Shown: positions 7,732-16,269 of the stretch, one piece after another
Layout: each line of letters opens with the position of its first letter
Position numbering within the stretch: position 1 is the first letter of the stretch
Assembly: GCA_012837605.1 (NCBI GenBank)
Contig: DUQV01000040.1
Location: 1-34,503 of the forward strand
Source of the DNA: Clostridiales bacterium
GTDB taxonomy: Bacteria; Bacillota; Clostridia; Lachnospirales; Lachnospiraceae
DNA length: 34,503 nt
Direction: 5' to 3'
The notes under the pieces: model-generated
Database searches by the model: none
What the model was told of the DNA's origin: nothing
Seen by the model: the letters and a program-made list of their open reading frames with translations, nothing else
Made by a program: the position numbers and the translations under genes

Positions 7732-8718
7732 ATGAGGAAGGAAGTATACATATTGGAACACTTAGATTTACAAAAAACAATATCATGTATGGATACGATT
7801 ATATCGTTACGTATATATGGTGAAAGAGCTAAATATGTTTTTAAAAAAGTGAAAGCAGAACTTTTCAAACTGGAAAAAAAGCTAAGCCGCTTTATGCGTG
7901 ACAGCGATATAAGCAGGATCAATCACTCTGCAGGGAAAGATTATGCTGATATCAGCGTAGAAACATGCGATATTTTATCTGATGCTATACGTTTAGGTGT
8001 TATAACAGAGGGGTTATTTGATATTACTGTTGCTCCTTTAGCAGACTTGTGGAATTATAAGAATTCATTCCGTGTACCTTTAGAAGATGATATAAGAAGT
8101 GCTTTATCATATGTTAATTATCACGATATACTCTTAAATTCAAAGAATAAAACGGCGGCTCTTCGCAGAATGGGGCAGGCTATCGATTTGGGAGGCATCG
8201 GAAAAGGCTATGCCGGTGACCGATGTATAAAAATACTTGCCGAATACGGAATCACCTCAGCATTTATCAGTATAGGCGGTAATGTATCAACTCTTGGGAA
8301 TAATCCAAACGGTTCCAGGTGGTGTGTAGGTATTCAACATCCCAGAGATAACAACAGCTTAATTGGCTCAGTTAAAGTAACCGACAAGGCAGTAGTTACT
8401 TCAGGTGACTATGAACGATATTTTATTGACGATTATGGCAACAGAAGACATCATATACTAAGTCCTGTTACAGGATACCCTGCCGATTCGGGCTTAATAA
8501 GTGCCACAGTCATATATGATAATGCAGTCATTGCAGATGCTTTATCAACTGCAGTGTTTATAGGAGGTATAGAAAAGGGACTTAGCTATATGTCTTGTTT
8601 TCCTGAAGCTGAGGCTATACTGGTTGATAAGAATTTGAAGATACATATTACAAACGGTCTGAAAGAAAGCTTTAAAGCATCAGTTGACATTGAAGCAAGT
8701 GATATCATAGTATTATAG
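7732..8718 (+). CDS. apbE: FAD:protein FMN transferase (ApbE), apparently cytoplasmic
   Basis: ApbE transfers FMN from FAD to a threonine of target flavoproteins in a Mg-dependent reaction. Hallmarks seen are the SCMDT opening, LSRFMRDSDISRIN, the glycine-rich DLGGIGKGYAGD segment, AFISIGGN, HHILSPVTGYP and the C-terminal ADALSTAVF metal-site region. Length is normal for the mature enzyme, but no signal peptide or lipobox precedes it. Many ApbE proteins are exported lipoproteins, so this one should modify a cytoplasmic target. No FMN-binding-domain partner is in the window. The start is uncertain: ATG 7732 has no good ribosome binding site, whereas TTG 7753 lies about 11 nt after GAGGAAGG. 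A TetR-type operator sits directly upstream. Confidence 0.9.
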   Translation: MRKEVYILEHLDLQKTISCMDTIISLRIYGERAKYVFKKVKAELFKLEKKLSRFMRDSDISRINHSAGKDYADISVETCDILSDAIRLGVITEGLFDITVAPLADLWNYKNSFRVPLEDDIRSALSYVNYHDILLNSKNKTAALRRMGQAIDLGGIGKGYAGDRCIKILAEYGITSAFISIGGNVSTLGNNPNGSRWCVGIQHPRDNNSLIGSVKVTDKAVVTSGDYERYFIDDYGNRRHHILSPVTGYPADSGLISATVIYDNAVIADALSTAVFIGGIEKGLSYMSCFPEAEAILVDKNLKIHITNGLKESFKASVDIEASDIIVL

Positions 8719-8807
8719 TAAACTGATACAAGCTTTTAACATCAGCAAAATAAGTTGATTATTGTTCAAATGACTGTACTGGCTGACAGTTCCTATTGAA
8801 TGTTGTT

Positions 8808-8842
8808 CTAATTAATAAATTACTAACTGATAAATTAATTAG
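8808..8842. promoter_or_regulatory. 9-bp inverted repeat before the first kinase gene
   Basis: CTAATTAAT (8808-8816) and ATTAATTAG (8834-8842) are perfect inverted arms 17 bp apart, ending just before the AAAGG ribosome binding site. It may be an operator or a leader stem. The AT-rich content lowers its weight. The rest of the 140-bp gap (8719-8858) shows no clear promoter. Confidence 0.3.
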
Positions 8843-8858
8843 ATGAAAGGTATTTATC

Positions 8859-10604
8859 GTGAAGAAGGAACAAAAGACAATAAAAAGAATATTATTACGT
8901 AAATATTTATTATCAATAATAATACCTTTATTGATTCTTGGATTTGTTCTGACTTACTTTATAATGCAGTTGACACGGGAAAAAAGTACATCTGAGGTAG
9001 TCATCAGTAATAACAAGAGTTATGATGATATCAACAGCAGCTTTCGTTCAGTAACTAACGCAATGAACAAATTTAAATCAGATAAGGTGCTGTATGATAA
9101 ATTAAGTTATTTTTATTGGTCATATGGGACAACACTTCCATTTAAGGATTATAATGAATTCCAGAACACATTGGATTATTTTCCTGATGATATTTTGGAT
9201 ATTCAAGTATTTACAAGTAATCAAACAATACTGAACAGCCAATTTGTAAAAAAAACTACTGATGATCTGAAAACAAAAGAATGGTATCAGGAAACCTTAA
9301 AAAGAAATGGTAATACATATTTCTTCTATGCAGATGATACATTATATCTTTCTGCTCTTTTAAAGAGGACTAATATAAGCAGGGATGTTCATGTTATCTG
9401 TATAAAGATGAACATGGGCAAGATAAATGCCATTATGCAGAGTGATGAATACAGCAATATATTTGTTGATGATAAGGGATTTATTATTTCATCCAATGTA
9501 CCCCAATATAACAAAAAAAGCCTGGATGAAGCAGATTTGGAAGAAATATATGACATGGGAAACGGCATCTATAACTATAGAAAAGGTAATTTTGAGAATG
9601 CCGTAGTTACAGCATTTATTCCTGAGGAAGGAAATTCTTATTTTAAGGTTATTACTTTTATAAACAACAGGCAATATTCACGATTCGTTTTTAATGCAAT
9701 ATTAATAAGCTCTATAATCATTATTCTGTCAATAATCATATCATTTAGCAGTCTCACGCTATTTTCAAGAAGTATTTTGCAAAAGTTCATGTTGGTAAAG
9801 CAATATATGCACAATGTGGCAAGGGGAAATTTTAATTATATCAAGATAGAAAATGAAGAAATAATCGAATTCGACAATTTATTCCATGACCTTGATACAA
9901 TGTCGCATAGTTTGACAAACTTAATAAAACAAGTATATGATGTAACTAACCAGAAAAATGAAATAGCGTTAAAAAACGAAGAAATGAAGTTTAAGCTGTT
10001 AGCAAATCAGATTAATCCTCATTTTTTAATTAATACATTGGAAACTATCCGCATGAAAGCCTTTATTAACGGCGATAAGGATCTGGCAGACATAGTGAAA
10101 TGTCTGAGCAGATTAATGAGATATAATCTTGAGATCAAGACAGCTGAGGTGGATCTTAATAAAGAAATAGAAAACATAGAGAATTATTTTGAGATACAGA
10201 AGTTCCGTTTTGGTGACCGTTTAAAATACAGTATTGATAAAGAAAACATGCCTCCCAATTACATGATTTTACCCATGTTAATCCAGCCTATAGTTGAAAA
10301 TGCAGTTATTCACGGATTTGAAAAGACCAATAAGGATATGGAGATTAAGGTATACTTTGAGAAGGATGAGGAATATCTCAAAATTATTGTATATGATAAC
10401 GGGTACGGAATATCAAAAGAAAGACTTGAAGAAATACATGAAAAATTGCAGACACTGGATGATATTAGCGGAAGCCATATAGGTTTAATGAATATCCATC
10501 ACCGTTCACGTCTGTTTTATGGTGAAATGTATGGAATTGAAATAGATAGTGAACCGGACGCTTATACAAAGGTTATATTAAAACTCCCTTTATTTATGGA
10601 CTAA
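8859..10604 (+). CDS. YesM-like sensor histidine kinase
   Basis: A 581-aa membrane kinase: TM1 about residues 17-37, a 240-residue extracytoplasmic domain likely of the Cache type, TM2 about 277-300, HAMP about 300-350, then a His_kinase domain with His388 in NQINPHFLINTLE. The ATPase domain has PIVENAVIHG (477-486) and DNGYG (513-517). It starts with GTG 8859, 8 nt after GAAAGG. YesM-type kinases sense extracellular sugars or binding-protein complexes and phosphorylate AraC-type YesN regulators. The partner regulator follows 41 bp downstream, and the large ABC operon comes next. The signal is unknown; a plant glycan or oligosaccharide is the likely class. Confidence 0.9.
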   Translation: MKKEQKTIKRILLRKYLLSIIIPLLILGFVLTYFIMQLTREKSTSEVVISNNKSYDDINSSFRSVTNAMNKFKSDKVLYDKLSYFYWSYGTTLPFKDYNEFQNTLDYFPDDILDIQVFTSNQTILNSQFVKKTTDDLKTKEWYQETLKRNGNTYFFYADDTLYLSALLKRTNISRDVHVICIKMNMGKINAIMQSDEYSNIFVDDKGFIISSNVPQYNKKSLDEADLEEIYDMGNGIYNYRKGNFENAVVTAFIPEEGNSYFKVITFINNRQYSRFVFNAILISSIIIILSIIISFSSLTLFSRSILQKFMLVKQYMHNVARGNFNYIKIENEEIIEFDNLFHDLDTMSHSLTNLIKQVYDVTNQKNEIALKNEEMKFKLLANQINPHFLINTLETIRMKAFINGDKDLADIVKCLSRLMRYNLEIKTAEVDLNKEIENIENYFEIQKFRFGDRLKYSIDKENMPPNYMILPMLIQPIVENAVIHGFEKTNKDMEIKVYFEKDEEYLKIIVYDNGYGISKERLEEIHEKLQTLDDISGSHIGLMNIHHRSRLFYGEMYGIEIDSEPDAYTKVILKLPLFMD

Positions 10605-10626
10605 TAAGCTGAATTATTTCAGCTTA
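10605..10626 (+). other. Intercistronic stem-loop between kinase and regulator
   Basis: TAAGCTGAA-TTAT-TTCAGCTTA forms a perfect 9-bp stem immediately after the kinase stop codon. There is no T-tract, so it is not a standard terminator. It could protect or process the mRNA and shift the kinase/regulator ratio. Confidence 0.45.
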
Positions 10627-10645
10627 CCCGGAAAGGAAGAATAAT

Positions 10646-12166
10646 ATGATACGCACTGTGATAATTGATGATGAACCGTTAATACGTGAAGGACTTAGTG
10701 TCGTTATTGATTGGGAAAGACTTGGATATGAAATAGTTGGAACGGCAGATAACGGCTATAACGGATACAATACAATAATTGAAACAAAAGCAGAGGTGGC
10801 CATTGTTGATATAATGATGCCGGATATGACCGGTTTGGAGTTGGTTGAGCTTCTAAAAAAGGATAATGTTAATTGTAAAATAATATTTCTGACGGCATAC
10901 GCAGATTTTGAGTATGCTAAAAAGAGTATAGAGCTTGATGTCTGCTATTATCTGATGAAGCCGTTGGAAGAGAAAGAGCTTGAGGATAAGCTGCAGATTA
11001 TTTCCGACATCATAAAGAAAGAGAAGAGAAATACCATCTTAACGAATGAGAAGATATTAGAAAAGCTTGTTCATGGAGACAAGGATATTATAGAGGGAAT
11101 AAACAGCGGACAGTTTGATTCAATAAATATCAATTGGGACAGCTTCAGATTAGCAGTAATTCAGGCAGAAGAAACAGACAGTAAAGAGCTTTACAACAAT
11201 TATGCAGCTTTGGATTTGGGCGACACAGCTGATAAATACTATAAAGGTACATATGTTTTTAGGCTGGACGGAAATATCGGAATTCTACTGCATGAAGAAA
11301 ATGAATCTAAGATCTTCCGAGCGGTAACCATATTACAGAAGCATATTAAAAGAACATACAATATCACACCTTACATATATGTCGGTGATGCGGTAAATAC
11401 AATTGATGAAATCGCAAACACCTATACAATTATAAAAAAATACATGCAGAATCGGTTTTTATACGGTTATAAGCAGATAGTACTGGCTAAAGCAGATGAA
11501 TTTAAAAAAACTGAGGATGATATTGCGGTCAGGAAAATAAGAGCCGCTGATTTATATGATGCGGTTTGTCTTAATAATATCAAAGCCATTAATACAATGC
11601 TTGATGATTACAGAGAATATTTTATACACAACCGCTGTAATGAAGAGTATATTAAGCTGTCATATTATAATCTTTATAAGGATGTATATGTATTAATATG
11701 CAATCGTATACCCGAAATAGCGGAAGCCTCATCAGAAGAAACAGACCTGTTATCGCAATTTACGATGATGAACAGTCTGCAGGAGCTACATGGATTTATC
11801 AAATATAAGATACTGCTTTTGTCAGAAAAGATATCTTCAATAAATCTTAACACACCAATCAAAAAAATAATTGACTATATCGACAGAAATTTGGACCAGG
11901 ATCTTAAAATTGAAAAGCTCGCAGAATTAATGCACTACAGCTGTAGTCATATGGGGAAAATGATAAAAGAGGAATTGGGCGAGAACTTCAACTCATACTT
12001 AAACCGCAAAAGAATCGAAAAAGCCAAAGAGTTATTACAGCAGGACATTAAAATATCTGAAGTAGCTGAAAAAGTGGGATACAAAAACAGCAACCTGTTC
12101 TTCACGTACTTCAAAAAAATAAACGGCTGCACCCCTCTGGAATACAAAAAATCAATAACCGAATAA
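10646..12166 (+). CDS. YesN-like response regulator, AraC family
   Basis: The 506-aa regulator has a receiver domain at residues 1-120 with acidic pocket Asp8/Asp9, phospho-acceptor Asp55 (AIVDIMMPD), Thr83 and Lys105 (LMKP). A central linker domain of about 280 residues is followed by an AraC/XylS double helix-turn-helix (about 405-506; DLKIEKLAELMHYS, ISEVAEKVGY, CTPLEYKK). It should activate transcription when phosphorylated by the upstream kinase. The probable target is the nine-gene transport operon starting at 12456, whose promoter carries a palindrome over its -35 box. GGAAAGGAAG precedes the ATG. Confidence 0.92.
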   Translation: MIRTVIIDDEPLIREGLSVVIDWERLGYEIVGTADNGYNGYNTIIETKAEVAIVDIMMPDMTGLELVELLKKDNVNCKIIFLTAYADFEYAKKSIELDVCYYLMKPLEEKELEDKLQIISDIIKKEKRNTILTNEKILEKLVHGDKDIIEGINSGQFDSININWDSFRLAVIQAEETDSKELYNNYAALDLGDTADKYYKGTYVFRLDGNIGILLHEENESKIFRAVTILQKHIKRTYNITPYIYVGDAVNTIDEIANTYTIIKKYMQNRFLYGYKQIVLAKADEFKKTEDDIAVRKIRAADLYDAVCLNNIKAINTMLDDYREYFIHNRCNEEYIKLSYYNLYKDVYVLICNRIPEIAEASSEETDLLSQFTMMNSLQELHGFIKYKILLLSEKISSINLNTPIKKIIDYIDRNLDQDLKIEKLAELMHYSCSHMGKMIKEELGENFNSYLNRKRIEKAKELLQQDIKISEVAEKVGYKNSNLFFTYFKKINGCTPLEYKKSITE

Positions 12167-12230
12167 TCCGGATTCTCCATCTTAGTATCATATCAATAGA
12201 AATTGAATCAGACCAAAAAGGTGTTTCACT

Positions 12231-12297
12231 CACTTAAAGGGTACTATATATTCATACTTAAATCACATTTAAGAGAGAATATAGTGCCCTTTAAGTG
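12231..12297. other. Long nested hairpin in the gap before the transport operon
   Basis: CACTTAAAGGGTACTATAT (12231-12249) pairs with 12279-12297 over 19 positions with a single U-G wobble. Inside it, CTTAAA/TTTAAG (12257-12262/12268-12273) forms a second stem. No T-tract follows on either strand at the right distance, so it is an unusual terminator at best. The remaining 290-bp gap (12167-12455) holds the promoter at 12365-12393 and no gene. Confidence 0.6.
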
Positions 12298-12364
12298 CTT
12301 TGATACTTCATTATATTTATTATTTATTAGCGGATTTTTTACTTATTTGTATCGGATTTTTTAA

Positions 12365-12393
12365 TTGTTTAAACAATGAACCAATAATATACT
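12365..12393 (+). promoter_or_regulatory. Putative operon promoter with -35 inside a 14-bp palindrome
   Basis: TTGTTT (12365-12370), a 17-bp spacer and TATACT (12388-12393) make a plausible sigma-A promoter. The -35 lies inside the perfect palindrome ATTGTTTAAACAAT (12364-12377). That overlap suggests control by a repressor or activator at the -35. The transcript would have a leader of about 55 nt before ATG 12456. Confidence 0.5.
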
Positions 12394-12455
12394 TAAGATG
12401 TAAAATGAATTGAAGATACAGACAATAAACAGATTCGGGGAAAGGAATAAATAAT

Positions 12456-15278
12456 ATGAAGAAAGTTACAGCATTAATTATTCTGGTTTGTTTCATTACA
12501 ACTTCATTCATAAGCCCTTCCTATGCTATCGAACAACCTAATAATATACAAAAACTGATATTCGAGTATACTCTTAAGGAAAATGGTTATGAGGCTTACC
12601 TGGAAAAACACAGGGACAAACAAAGACCTGATAAGGAAATTATAATCGAAGGCGGAGATTATTCATATTCCCAAGGAGACAGCTTTGTTCTGGACAGCTA
12701 TGAAGGTGTGGAAGGAAATCTGATTCAGACCTCAGAAAAAGGTTATGTAGAATGGAAATTCAACATAGAGGAGGCCGGACTTTATAATATAGAGATTACA
12801 TATTTCCCCATAGAAGGCAGGAGATCTTCAATTGAACGGCAACTGCTGATTAATGGAGAAGTTCCGTTTAATGAAGCTAGGTTAATCACGTTCAGCAGAA
12901 TGTTTTCAGATAAAACAGATATAAAACAGGATAATCAGGGAAATGACATCAGACCCAGTCAGGTTGAAAAACCCAACTGGAATAAATTTGTTTTAAGAGA
13001 TTCTGAGCGGTTATTCCCGGAACCGTTAAAATTTTATTTTGATAAAGGTGTACAGACCATAAGGCTTGTTGGAATCAGAGAGCCTATGATAATACAATCA
13101 ATTCGTATATTTAATCAAGAGGAATTACAAAGCTATAAGGATGTTAGTATCAGTTATGATATTGATCCGACCGTAGACGATTCTTATATTCAAATCATTC
13201 AGGCAGAAGATGCATACTTAAAATCAGATGCCACTCTATTTCCTTTATTTGACCGTTCCAGTTCAAAAACAGAACCCTTTGCTTATAATCAGATCAAACT
13301 AAATACAATAGGCGGATATAACTGGAGAAACAGCGGACAATGGCTCAGTTGGATAATATCGGTTCCTGAGGACGGATATTATAAGCTTGCTTTCAAATAC
13401 CGCCAGAATTATTCTGTTGGATTACCTATAACAAGAGCATTATATATAGATGGAAATCAGTACTTTAAAGAAATGAATCAGGTTGAATTCTACTACGGTG
13501 CTGATTGGCAGATGAAGACAATTGGCGATGACAGTGAACCGTTCTTATTCTATCTGACGAAGGGTGACCATGAGGTTAAACTGGAGATAACTTTGGGAGC
13601 CGTATCTGATATCGTTAGAGACACCAATCAGGTAGCAGTAGATCTGTACAATCTGTATACAAAAATTGTTATGCTTACAGGAGCGGCACCGGACTATTAC
13701 AGGGATTATCAATTAGAAAAAAAGCTTCCGGATATGCTTTCTATATTGGAAGAAAATCTTTTCATTCTTAGAGAGAAGATAGAAGAACTAAAGCTGATAT
13801 CACAGGACAATGTGAATGAATCCAGTATTCTTGAGCAGTTGGCTTTTCAATTGGAGGATATGATTAAGGAACCTGATACCATACCCAGGAGAATTAAGAA
13901 TTTTAGAGATAATATATCGAATCTGTCCACGTGGCTATTATCCGTTCGTGAAATACCTTTAGATTTGGATTATCTGGTTGTGGCTTCAAAGGATACAAAG
14001 CTTCCAAAGGTTAAAATGGGTTTCTTTGAAAGTATAATTTTTCATATAGTCAGCTTTTTTACTTCCTTTATCGTTGATTATGATACTCTTGGCAACATAT
14101 ATGAAGATGATGCCATTACTGTTTGGGCTATGATGAACAGAGACCAAGCTAATACACTTAAGGCTTTGATCGATGAGGAGTTTACGCCTCAGACAGGAAT
14201 AAGTGTTAATCTGAGTCTGATCAATAACGAAAATATCATGCTGTTTTCAGCTGCTTCCGGAACCGGACCGGATGTTGCGATTAATGTTTCAAGATATATT
14301 CCTATGGACTACGGCATCCGGAATGCTTTGATAGATTTAAGTACGCTGGATGGCTTTGAGGATATGCGTAAGCAATTCGTAGATTCTGCATTTGTACCAT
14401 ATTCCTATGGCGATAAGGTGTTCGGACTGCCGACAACACAGACCTTCCCCATGCTGTTTGTCCGTACCGATATTATGGCGAACTTAGGATTGGAGGTTCC
14501 TGAAACATGGGATGAGCTTCATAAAGTCATCGGTATTCTTCAGGAGAATAATCTTCAATTTGCACCCGGATATCCATATGACTGTATGATACTTCAAAGT
14601 GACAGTGAGTATTACAGCAAAGACCTGACAAAGGTGTTGTTGGATTCTCCTGAGGGAATTGAAGTGTTTAAGCTCTGGACCAATCTCTATACACAATATG
14701 GAGTAGACGTTCATTATGATTTCTTTAACCGCTTTAGAACCGGAGAGATGCCTATAGGTATAGAAGATTATACGATGTATAACATGCTGGTTGTTGCGGC
14801 ACCGCAGATAAAAGGACTGTGGAAAATGTACCTGCTGCCGGGAACGGTGAAGGAGGACGGAACCATAGATAAAACCGTTGCAGGCAATGGAACAGCCTCT
14901 ATAATATTTAATTCCTCGCAGAAGACAGATCAGGCGTGGGAATTCCTAAAGTGGTGGATGAGTGTTGATGTTCAGGCTAAATACGGCAAAGAGATAGAAG
15001 CAATATTGGGAACAGCAGCAAGATATAACACCGCAGCAGTAGAAGCTGTCGGATATCTGGATTGGCCTCAGGAAGAATATGAAGTTCTTATGGAGCAATG
15101 GTCATATGTGGAGGAAATTCCATATATCCCCGGTAGCTATTATGTAGGCAGAAATATTGGAAATGCATTTAATGAAGTGGTAATAAACGGGGAGAATCCA
15201 AGAGAAACAATCGAAAAATATGTAATAGAGATGAATAAAGAAATAGAAAAGAAGTTAAATGAGCTTATCAGGAAATAG
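12456..15278 (+). CDS. Giant solute-binding protein fused to carbohydrate-binding-like modules
   Basis: This 940-aa secreted protein has a Sec signal (MKKVTALIILVCF..., cleavage about SYA|IEQ) and no lipobox. Two beta-sandwich regions follow, about 60-222 and 245-405 (for example YVEWKFNIEEAGLYNIEI and GQWLSWIISVPEDGYYKLAF). These look like galactose-binding or CBM-type folds, and a helical linker follows (about 415-500). Residues about 553-930 are a complete family-1 extracellular solute-binding protein (AITVWAMMN, SGTGPDVAIN, PETWDELHK, TASIIFNSSQKTDQAWEFLKWW). A hydrophobic stretch at 523-540 (FFESIIFHIVSFFTSFIV) separates the halves. Ordinary binding proteins are about 400-450 aa, so this one probably combines glycan capture with delivery to permeases. 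It is first in a nine-gene operon whose next two genes are permeases. Confidence 0.85.
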   Translation: MKKVTALIILVCFITTSFISPSYAIEQPNNIQKLIFEYTLKENGYEAYLEKHRDKQRPDKEIIIEGGDYSYSQGDSFVLDSYEGVEGNLIQTSEKGYVEWKFNIEEAGLYNIEITYFPIEGRRSSIERQLLINGEVPFNEARLITFSRMFSDKTDIKQDNQGNDIRPSQVEKPNWNKFVLRDSERLFPEPLKFYFDKGVQTIRLVGIREPMIIQSIRIFNQEELQSYKDVSISYDIDPTVDDSYIQIIQAEDAYLKSDATLFPLFDRSSSKTEPFAYNQIKLNTIGGYNWRNSGQWLSWIISVPEDGYYKLAFKYRQNYSVGLPITRALYIDGNQYFKEMNQVEFYYGADWQMKTIGDDSEPFLFYLTKGDHEVKLEITLGAVSDIVRDTNQVAVDLYNLYTKIVMLTGAAPDYYRDYQLEKKLPDMLSILEENLFILREKIEELKLISQDNVNESSILEQLAFQLEDMIKEPDTIPRRIKNFRDNISNLSTWLLSVREIPLDLDYLVVASKDTKLPKVKMGFFESIIFHIVSFFTSFIVDYDTLGNIYEDDAITVWAMMNRDQANTLKALIDEEFTPQTGISVNLSLINNENIMLFSAASGTGPDVAINVSRYIPMDYGIRNALIDLSTLDGFEDMRKQFVDSAFVPYSYGDKVFGLPTTQTFPMLFVRTDIMANLGLEVPETWDELHKVIGILQENNLQFAPGYPYDCMILQSDSEYYSKDLTKVLLDSPEGIEVFKLWTNLYTQYGVDVHYDFFNRFRTGEMPIGIEDYTMYNMLVVAAPQIKGLWKMYLLPGTVKEDGTIDKTVAGNGTASIIFNSSQKTDQAWEFLKWWMSVDVQAKYGKEIEAILGTAARYNTAAVEAVGYLDWPQEEYEVLMEQWSYVEEIPYIPGSYYVGRNIGNAFNEVVINGENPRETIEKYVIEMNKEIEKKLNELIRK

Positions 15279-15311
15279 TATAGAATACGAAAATAGTAAG
15301 CTGAGAAGGGA

Positions 15312-16250
15312 ATGAGCAAACCTGTGTATCAGATAAAAGAAAAATTACATAATAAGTACAATTTTAAACGGGTTTTCAAGGAAATAAAGCGTAAGAAAGT
15401 GTGTTATGCACTTATCGCTCCTTACCTGTTATTGTTCCTTGTTTTTACCGTGTTGCCTGTAATCATATCAATCGTACTAAGCTTTACGGAATACAATGTA
15501 ATAGAAAAACCGAACTTTATCGGTTGGTCAAATTATATACAGCTGCTGCTTGATGACAGAGTATTCCTGATAGCTGTAAAAAACACCTTTATATTTGCCA
15601 TCATTACAGGTCCGATAAGCTATTTTGCATGTTTAATTTTTGCATGGCTCATTAATGAATTAAGACCAAAGCTTCGGGCTTGGGTAACATTGATTTTCTA
15701 TGCACCCTCAATATCGGGAAATGTGTTTCTGATTTGGACATATATCTTTGGTGGGGATGCGTACGGACTGATAAATTCAACATTGATGAAATGGGGATTC
15801 CTGAATGAGCCTATTTTATGGCTGCAGGATACAGCAATAAATTTGAAGGTTATTATGGTGGTACAGCTGTGGTTGAGTCTGGGAACAAGCTTCCTTGCAT
15901 TCATGGGCGGACTTCAGGGCGTTGACAAGAGTCTGTATGAAGCAGGAGCAATGGACGGTATCCGCAACAGATGGCAGGAACTTTATTACATTACCCTTCC
16001 GAGCATGAAGCCGCAGCTGATATTCGGTGGCGTTATGCAGGTAACAGCATCCTTCGCTGTCAGTGATATATGTTCACAGCTTGCAGGCTTCCCAAGTCCG
16101 CTTTATTCAGCTCATACTATAGGATTACACATGATGGACTATGGAACTGTCAGATATGAGATGGGGTTTGCCTCTACAGTGGCTGTCATATTATTTCTGA
16201 TTACTACTGTTACCAATAGTGTCATTAGAAAAGCGGTCAAAACGGATTGA
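15312..16250 (+). CDS. Sugar ABC transporter permease (LplB/UgpA type)
   Basis: A 312-aa inner-membrane permease with about six transmembrane helices (first at APYLLLFLVFTVLPVIISIVL). The cytoplasmic EAA loop reads YEAGAMDGIRNRWQELYYITLPSMKP-like, which docks the ATPase. It lies 33 bp after the fusion binding protein and is followed 19 bp later by its partner permease, forming a CUT1-type pair. No ATPase gene accompanies it, so it probably uses a shared MsmX-type ATPase encoded elsewhere. Start ATG 15312 follows GAAGGG. Confidence 0.92.
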   Translation: MSKPVYQIKEKLHNKYNFKRVFKEIKRKKVCYALIAPYLLLFLVFTVLPVIISIVLSFTEYNVIEKPNFIGWSNYIQLLLDDRVFLIAVKNTFIFAIITGPISYFACLIFAWLINELRPKLRAWVTLIFYAPSISGNVFLIWTYIFGGDAYGLINSTLMKWGFLNEPILWLQDTAINLKVIMVVQLWLSLGTSFLAFMGGLQGVDKSLYEAGAMDGIRNRWQELYYITLPSMKPQLIFGGVMQVTASFAVSDICSQLAGFPSPLYSAHTIGLHMMDYGTVRYEMGFASTVAVILFLITTVTNSVIRKAVKTD

Positions 16251-16269
16251 AGCGGTAAGGAGAGTAGAT

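Noticed and set aside
10605-10626. Terminator between the first kinase and its regulator
   Set aside because: The stem is perfect but no T-tract follows, and the regulator begins 20 bp later in the same apparent operon.
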